Notes under the pieces: model-generated
Seen by the model: only the letters and a program-made list of their open reading frames with translations
What the model was told of the DNA's origin: nothing
The model's database searches: none
Part shown: in pieces, positions 6,594 to 9,453 of the stretch
How the letters are laid out: each line of letters opens with the position of its first letter
Numbering within the stretch: the stretch's first letter is position 1
Position numbers and translations under genes: made by a program
Assembly: GCA_945870015.1 (NCBI GenBank)
Contig: CAMBQS010000107.1
Location: 1-9,453 of the forward strand
Length of the DNA: 9,453 nucleotides
Direction of reading: 5' to 3'
Source: Desulfocicer vacuolatum DSM 3385
GTDB taxonomy: Bacteria > Desulfobacterota > Desulfobacteria > Desulfobacterales > SURF-7

Positions 6594-7826
6594 TTATAAA
6601 TTTTTTGCCATGGACAGCATGTTTTTATGGACAGTCAGATGATAATCCGGTTGAATCAATTCATGGTGGTCTTCGTAAAAAGGAATATAGACGAGCTTAA
6701 AGCGTTCCGGACGGATCTCGATTTCCGGCAACTGACGTAAAAACTCCCTGGCCGGCCTGACAAAATCTGCAAGATTGATTTTCAGGCTCTTTACAGCCTC
6801 TGTTACCGGAAGCGTGACCGGATACATCATTCCTGTCCGGGGGAATTCACAGGCCATCTCCTGATCCGGCTGTGCAAGCGTTAATTGCCGGGACAATTGA
6901 ATAAAAATTTTGGGACGGACCTTAAACGCCTGAACCCAGAAATAAAACGGTTTTTCCTCCATCCCTTTTTGGATTGCCTTTGGCAGATTTGCCCGTTGAA
7001 TCAAATCTTTGTATGAATTCAACTGAATCCCGGCAACCGATGCCCTGATCCTCCAGAATGGCAGATAATATGAATTTTCCTGTCCGCCGGGCAGGATGCC
7101 GAACCTTAATTTCAGCAGCCCTTTTCCCGTGGACAGCCAGCTTGTATGACAGTTCAGACAATTCAATGTCAATGAATCCCGCCCGCCGTCAAGATCCCAT
7201 CCGCAATCCGGGCATATGACCGGGATAAACCGTATGGGCCAGTTGGGTTTTTCTGTGTTTTCCTTTGATACCAATGCCATTTCAGGAAGCCCGGATGTGA
7301 TTGGTTTGTCAAGGACAGCGTCATAGATTTTCCGGTCAAGATAAAACGGGGAATAGATCAGGCTCAGGTGGTCACCGACAAATGCGGAATACAATATCTG
7401 CTTTTTCGAATTCTCTCTGAAACAACTTTCATAATGTTTCAGCATCCCATGGATGGGGAGAGTCGGTTTCAAAAAACTCCCCATAGTTCCGGGAGCAATA
7501 AACTTCAGTTTCAATGCCTGTGATCGAAGCCCGACAGATTCCGGAAAATAATCAGACTGGATTGCCAGGGAACTGATGTCGACAAACCGATGATCCATCC
7601 CTTCCAAAGAACCGGTGAACATCATTCCCTTATAACGCCAGTATGGAACATATATTATTTCCCTGTTCATTACAGATGATTTCGGCTCAAACATGTATCG
7701 GAAATATTGCCCCCCAAGCAGGTAGGAACGGACCCGGCAGAACGGGCAGTTGAACAGCCGTTCCGCTTCCTCCAGAACAGCCGGAGCCCCGCATTGGGGG
7801 CATTGATGATCAATGGAAAAGTTCAT
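6594..7826 (-). CDS. Soluble protein of two duplicated zinc-ribbon modules, unknown function
   Basis: The 410-residue protein carries two zinc ribbons with identical spacing, C-x2-C-x14-C-x2-C: C9/C12/C27/C30 and C205/C208/C223/C226. About 28 residues after each comes a Y-x-P-[YF]-W-R motif (YVPYWR at 59-64, YLPFWR at 254-259), and further on a Y-x-P-F-Y motif (YSPFY at 158-162, YIPFY at 380-384). The protein is therefore two copies of one module of about 195-205 residues. No signal peptide or membrane span is visible. The ATG at 7826 has only a weak ribosome binding site (GACATGG) and lies 39 bases after the SPFH stop, so translation probably depends on that gene. The pairing with an SPFH/zinc-ribbon gene recalls the Bacillus ydjG-ydjI arrangement, which is tied to PspA and membrane stress; that link is inference, and YdjG homology is not established here. 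A scaffold or adaptor role would fit. I do not recognise a characterised family. Confidence 0.85.
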   Translation of the reverse strand: MNFSIDHQCPQCGAPAVLEEAERLFNCPFCRVRSYLLGGQYFRYMFEPKSSVMNREIIYVPYWRYKGMMFTGSLEGMDHRFVDISSLAIQSDYFPESVGLRSQALKLKFIAPGTMGSFLKPTLPIHGMLKHYESCFRENSKKQILYSAFVGDHLSLIYSPFYLDRKIYDAVLDKPITSGLPEMALVSKENTEKPNWPIRFIPVICPDCGWDLDGGRDSLTLNCLNCHTSWLSTGKGLLKLRFGILPGGQENSYYLPFWRIRASVAGIQLNSYKDLIQRANLPKAIQKGMEEKPFYFWVQAFKVRPKIFIQLSRQLTLAQPDQEMACEFPRTGMMYPVTLPVTEAVKSLKINLADFVRPAREFLRQLPEIEIRPERFKLVYIPFYEDHHELIQPDYHLTVHKNMLSMAKNL

Positions 7827-7865
7827 AAACCATGTCTTGAATTTATATATTCAACTTGATGTCTG

Positions 7866-8993
7866 TTACATCCGTTCGCCGCAATTATTACAAAACAGGG
7901 AATCCGGTAAATTATCAGCCTTGCATTTTCCACAGACCTTTGGAACCGGCAGCTCATCCACCGGATGACCGCACCGGGAACAGAATTTGGCGTTTATGGT
8001 GATGTGTTTCCCGCATTTCACGCAATCCTTGAAAAGAATCTGCTGATGACCGCACATGGAGCAGAAATGGGCTTCTTCCGGAACCGGTTGTCCGCACTCC
8101 TTGCAGGTCAAGGATGACACAGAAGAAGCTGCCCCGCTTTTGTGATCTTTATCAAAAAACTTCGCAAACATGGCCGGCATCATGATTCCCATACCCATGC
8201 CCATACCATTGCCGGCGCCGCCTTCTGATTCAGCAGCCTTTTCCATTGCCATGGCCGCCTTCATCTTCATCAATTTATCCATGTCCTTCAGAACTTCCAT
8301 CCGGCCCCGGTCATCAATAGCCTGCTGCACCTCAGGAGGCGGTGTAACCGAATTGATATAGAGATGGGTCATCGCCAATCCAAAGTGTTTGAAATCATCT
8401 TGCAGTTTTTCCAAAAGACCTTTGGATATTTCATCATATCTGGATGGAAGGTTGAGAACCGAATCCAGCATCTCCCCCATATAATCATTGAACCGGGAAA
8501 CAATCACCAGGTTTAAATACTCTTCAATCTCGGAAGTGCTGAACATCCCTTTTGTCCCCACCAGTGAATTGACAAAGAGTATGGGCTGGACGATCTGGAG
8601 ATTGAATACGCCAAATGCACGCAGCCTGACAAGGCCCAGTTCCGAATCCTTGAATGTGACCGGCTCCCGTGTCCCCCATTTTAAATTGGGAAACACCTTC
8701 AGGTTGCAGAAAATAACCTCACTTCGAAGCGGAGACTCCATTGCCCAGGGCACACTCAGGATTTTTGTCAGAATCGGTATATTGGCTGTTTTCAGTGTGT
8801 GCCGGCCTTGGGCGAATGCTTTTACGGCCTTGCCTTTATAAAAAAACACGGCAGCCTGACTCTCCCGGACCGTTAACTGGGCACTCCACTTGATCTCGCC
8901 CGATCCGGATTCAGGAATCCGCTGCACCAGTTGTTTTCCGGTGTCATCAAACCATTCAATATTTTCCAGGAATACCAGATTGTTTGTGCCCAT
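7866..8993 (-). CDS. SPFH/Band 7 domain protein with three C-terminal zinc ribbons (YdjI-like)
   Basis: The 375-residue protein belongs by appearance to the stomatin/prohibitin-type family with C-terminal zinc ribbons (COG4260, the YdjI or 'virion core protein' group). Residues about 30-235 form the SPFH domain; visible signs are the RESQAAVFFYKGKAV strand pair (43-57), the GLVRLRAFGVFNLQI strands (120-134) and the LYINSVTPPPEVQQAID segment (211-227) that leads into a coiled coil (about 228-256). A Gly/Met-rich patch (GMGMGMGIMM, 263-272) follows, typical of this group. Three ribbons of identical form C-x2-C-x10-C-x2-C end the protein: C297/300/311/314, C324/327/338/341 and C354/357/368/371. 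There is no N-terminal membrane anchor, so membrane association would be peripheral. In Bacillus such a protein helps recruit PspA to the membrane; no pspA gene is in this window. The start has AGAGGAG seven bases upstream. The gene lies between the DUF362-ferredoxin gene (65 bp gap) and the double-ribbon gene. Confidence 0.93.
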   Translation of the reverse strand: MGTNNLVFLENIEWFDDTGKQLVQRIPESGSGEIKWSAQLTVRESQAAVFFYKGKAVKAFAQGRHTLKTANIPILTKILSVPWAMESPLRSEVIFCNLKVFPNLKWGTREPVTFKDSELGLVRLRAFGVFNLQIVQPILFVNSLVGTKGMFSTSEIEEYLNLVIVSRFNDYMGEMLDSVLNLPSRYDEISKGLLEKLQDDFKHFGLAMTHLYINSVTPPPEVQQAIDDRGRMEVLKDMDKLMKMKAAMAMEKAAESEGGAGNGMGMGMGIMMPAMFAKFFDKDHKSGAASSVSSLTCKECGQPVPEEAHFCSMCGHQQILFKDCVKCGKHITINAKFCSRCGHPVDELPVPKVCGKCKADNLPDSLFCNNCGERM

Positions 8994-8998
8994 TTTTT

Positions 8999-9005
8999 TC
9001 TCCTC
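8999..9005 (-). promoter_or_regulatory. Ribosome binding site of the SPFH gene
   Basis: AGAGGAG on the minus strand, followed by a short A-run before the ATG at 8993, is the best Shine-Dalgarno match in this operon. It supports 8993 as the start and contrasts with the weak site of the following gene. Confidence 0.6.
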
Positions 9006-9016
9006 TGTTCATTTTG

Positions 9017-9044
9017 TCATGTTTCGGGGTTTGGGTCATGTCAA
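9017..9044 (-). promoter_or_regulatory. Possible weak promoter in the gap before the SPFH gene
   Basis: A perfect TTGACA -35 box (minus strand, 9039-9044) lies in the 65-base gap. At the expected 17-base distance there is only CATGAC, a poor -10 box (3 of 6). The heptamer ACATGAC occurs twice, 19 bases apart (9016-9022 and 9035-9041), one copy overlapping the -35 box. The gene may have its own promoter or be read through from the DUF362 gene; no terminator is visible in the gap. Confidence 0.25.
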
Positions 9045-9058
9045 GAGGTGATCCAATT

Positions 9059-9453
9059 TTACAGCCTCAACATCCACTGAAGCCTGCCGTTTCTTTTTTG
9101 AATGGCTGCTTCCGGACATATCTCCATGCAGCAATAACAGCGAATACACTCTTTGTAATTGTATACCGGCACTTTTTGATCCCCTTTTGCCTGGCTGATA
9201 GCACCGGAAGGACAGATCTTTCTGCACTGATAACACAAGGTGCAGTTTTCTTCAGAGGGAACCGGACGGTCGATAAAAAGGTTGCGGAATGTTTTTGAGG
9301 TTACAGGCCACCGTACCATGTTGGACAGGATGGTCCCTTTTGAAGGGCAAAAACCGGTTACAATCAATTGCTCGAGATTGTCTCCCCTGAACTCGATTTC
9401 GTTTTCCGACTGAATACAGAAATCTCTTTGAAAACCTTCCTTGATCGTAATTG
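9059..9453 (-). CDS. DUF362-like protein with two C-terminal [4Fe-4S] ferredoxin motifs, 5' partial
   Basis: The last 130 residues of a longer protein are visible; the frame stays open to the window edge, and the TTG at 9367 is only an internal codon. The segment IEFRGDNLEQLIVTGF (19-34 of the visible part) resembles the end of the DUF362 domain. A bacterial dicluster ferredoxin domain follows: C70-x2-C73-x2-C76-x3-C80-P and C102-x2-C105-x2-C108-x3-C112-P, with an extra Cys107. Each such motif normally holds one low-potential [4Fe-4S] cluster. DUF362-ferredoxin fusions are common in strict anaerobes, usually about 370-390 residues long, and are thought to act in electron transfer, but no reaction is firmly assigned. 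The stop lies 65 bases before the SPFH start on the same strand, so the genes may share an operon. The ferredoxin part is certain; the DUF362 assignment rests on a short stretch. Confidence 0.82.
   Translation of the reverse strand, partial: ITIKEGFQRDFCIQSENEIEFRGDNLEQLIVTGFCPSKGTILSNMVRWPVTSKTFRNLFIDRPVPSEENCTLCYQCRKICPSGAISQAKGDQKVPVYNYKECIRCYCCMEICPEAAIQKRNGRLQWMLRL

Noticed and set aside
9023..9047. CTTGAC and CCCCGA before the SPFH gene, considered as a heat-shock (sigma32) promoter
   Set aside because: The spacing between the elements is about 10 bases, shorter than the 13-17 expected, and the -10 part departs from CCCCAT.

Overview
This window looks like chromosomal DNA from an anaerobic, moderate-GC bacterium, most likely a member of the Desulfobacterota (former Deltaproteobacteria). 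The evidence is a Desulfovibrio/Clostridium-type hybrid cluster protein (Hcp) with an FNR/HcpR-type palindrome in its promoter, a DUF362-like protein with two [4Fe-4S] motifs, an SPFH/zinc-ribbon gene pair, and a very long pilin-like protein with laminin-G-like domains. This lineage call is inference from gene content. I see no mobile element, tRNA, rRNA or CRISPR array.

Layout. (1) Bases 2-658 (+): the C-terminal two thirds of a parvulin-type peptidyl-prolyl isomerase, cut by the window edge. (2) Bases 748-4140 (-), convergent with it: an 1130-residue pseudopilin-like protein. It has a type IV prepilin leader, a pilin head, a Gly/Ser hinge, a Cys/Asp-rich EF-hand-like motif, and an ectodomain in which two similar Ig-like units flank two laminin-G-like domains. 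(3) Bases 4257-4385 (-): a 42-residue single-span membrane protein with a good ribosome binding site, just upstream of the pilin gene. (4) Bases 4386-4830: an AT-rich spacer holding the hcp promoter, an FNR/HcpR-type palindrome, and a doubtful 54-codon frame followed by a hairpin. (5) Bases 4831-6474 (+): hcp, complete, with every metal ligand present. (6) Bases 6475-6593: hairpins that probably end hcp and the opposing operon. (7) Bases 6594-9453 (-): a probable operon transcribed DUF362-ferredoxin -> SPFH protein with three zinc ribbons -> 410-residue protein with two zinc ribbons.

How the genes fit together. hcp stands alone as a nitrosative-stress gene, with a promoter arranged like an FNR-family class II activated promoter. 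The SPFH and double-zinc-ribbon genes form a pair resembling the membrane-stress ydjG/ydjI arrangement of Bacillus; the 410-residue member is built from two copies of one module. The pilin-like gene and its small membrane neighbour form a separate surface-structure unit with no other secretion or pilus genes in view. The least explained items are the small membrane protein, the duplicated zinc-ribbon protein and the architecture of the giant pilin.
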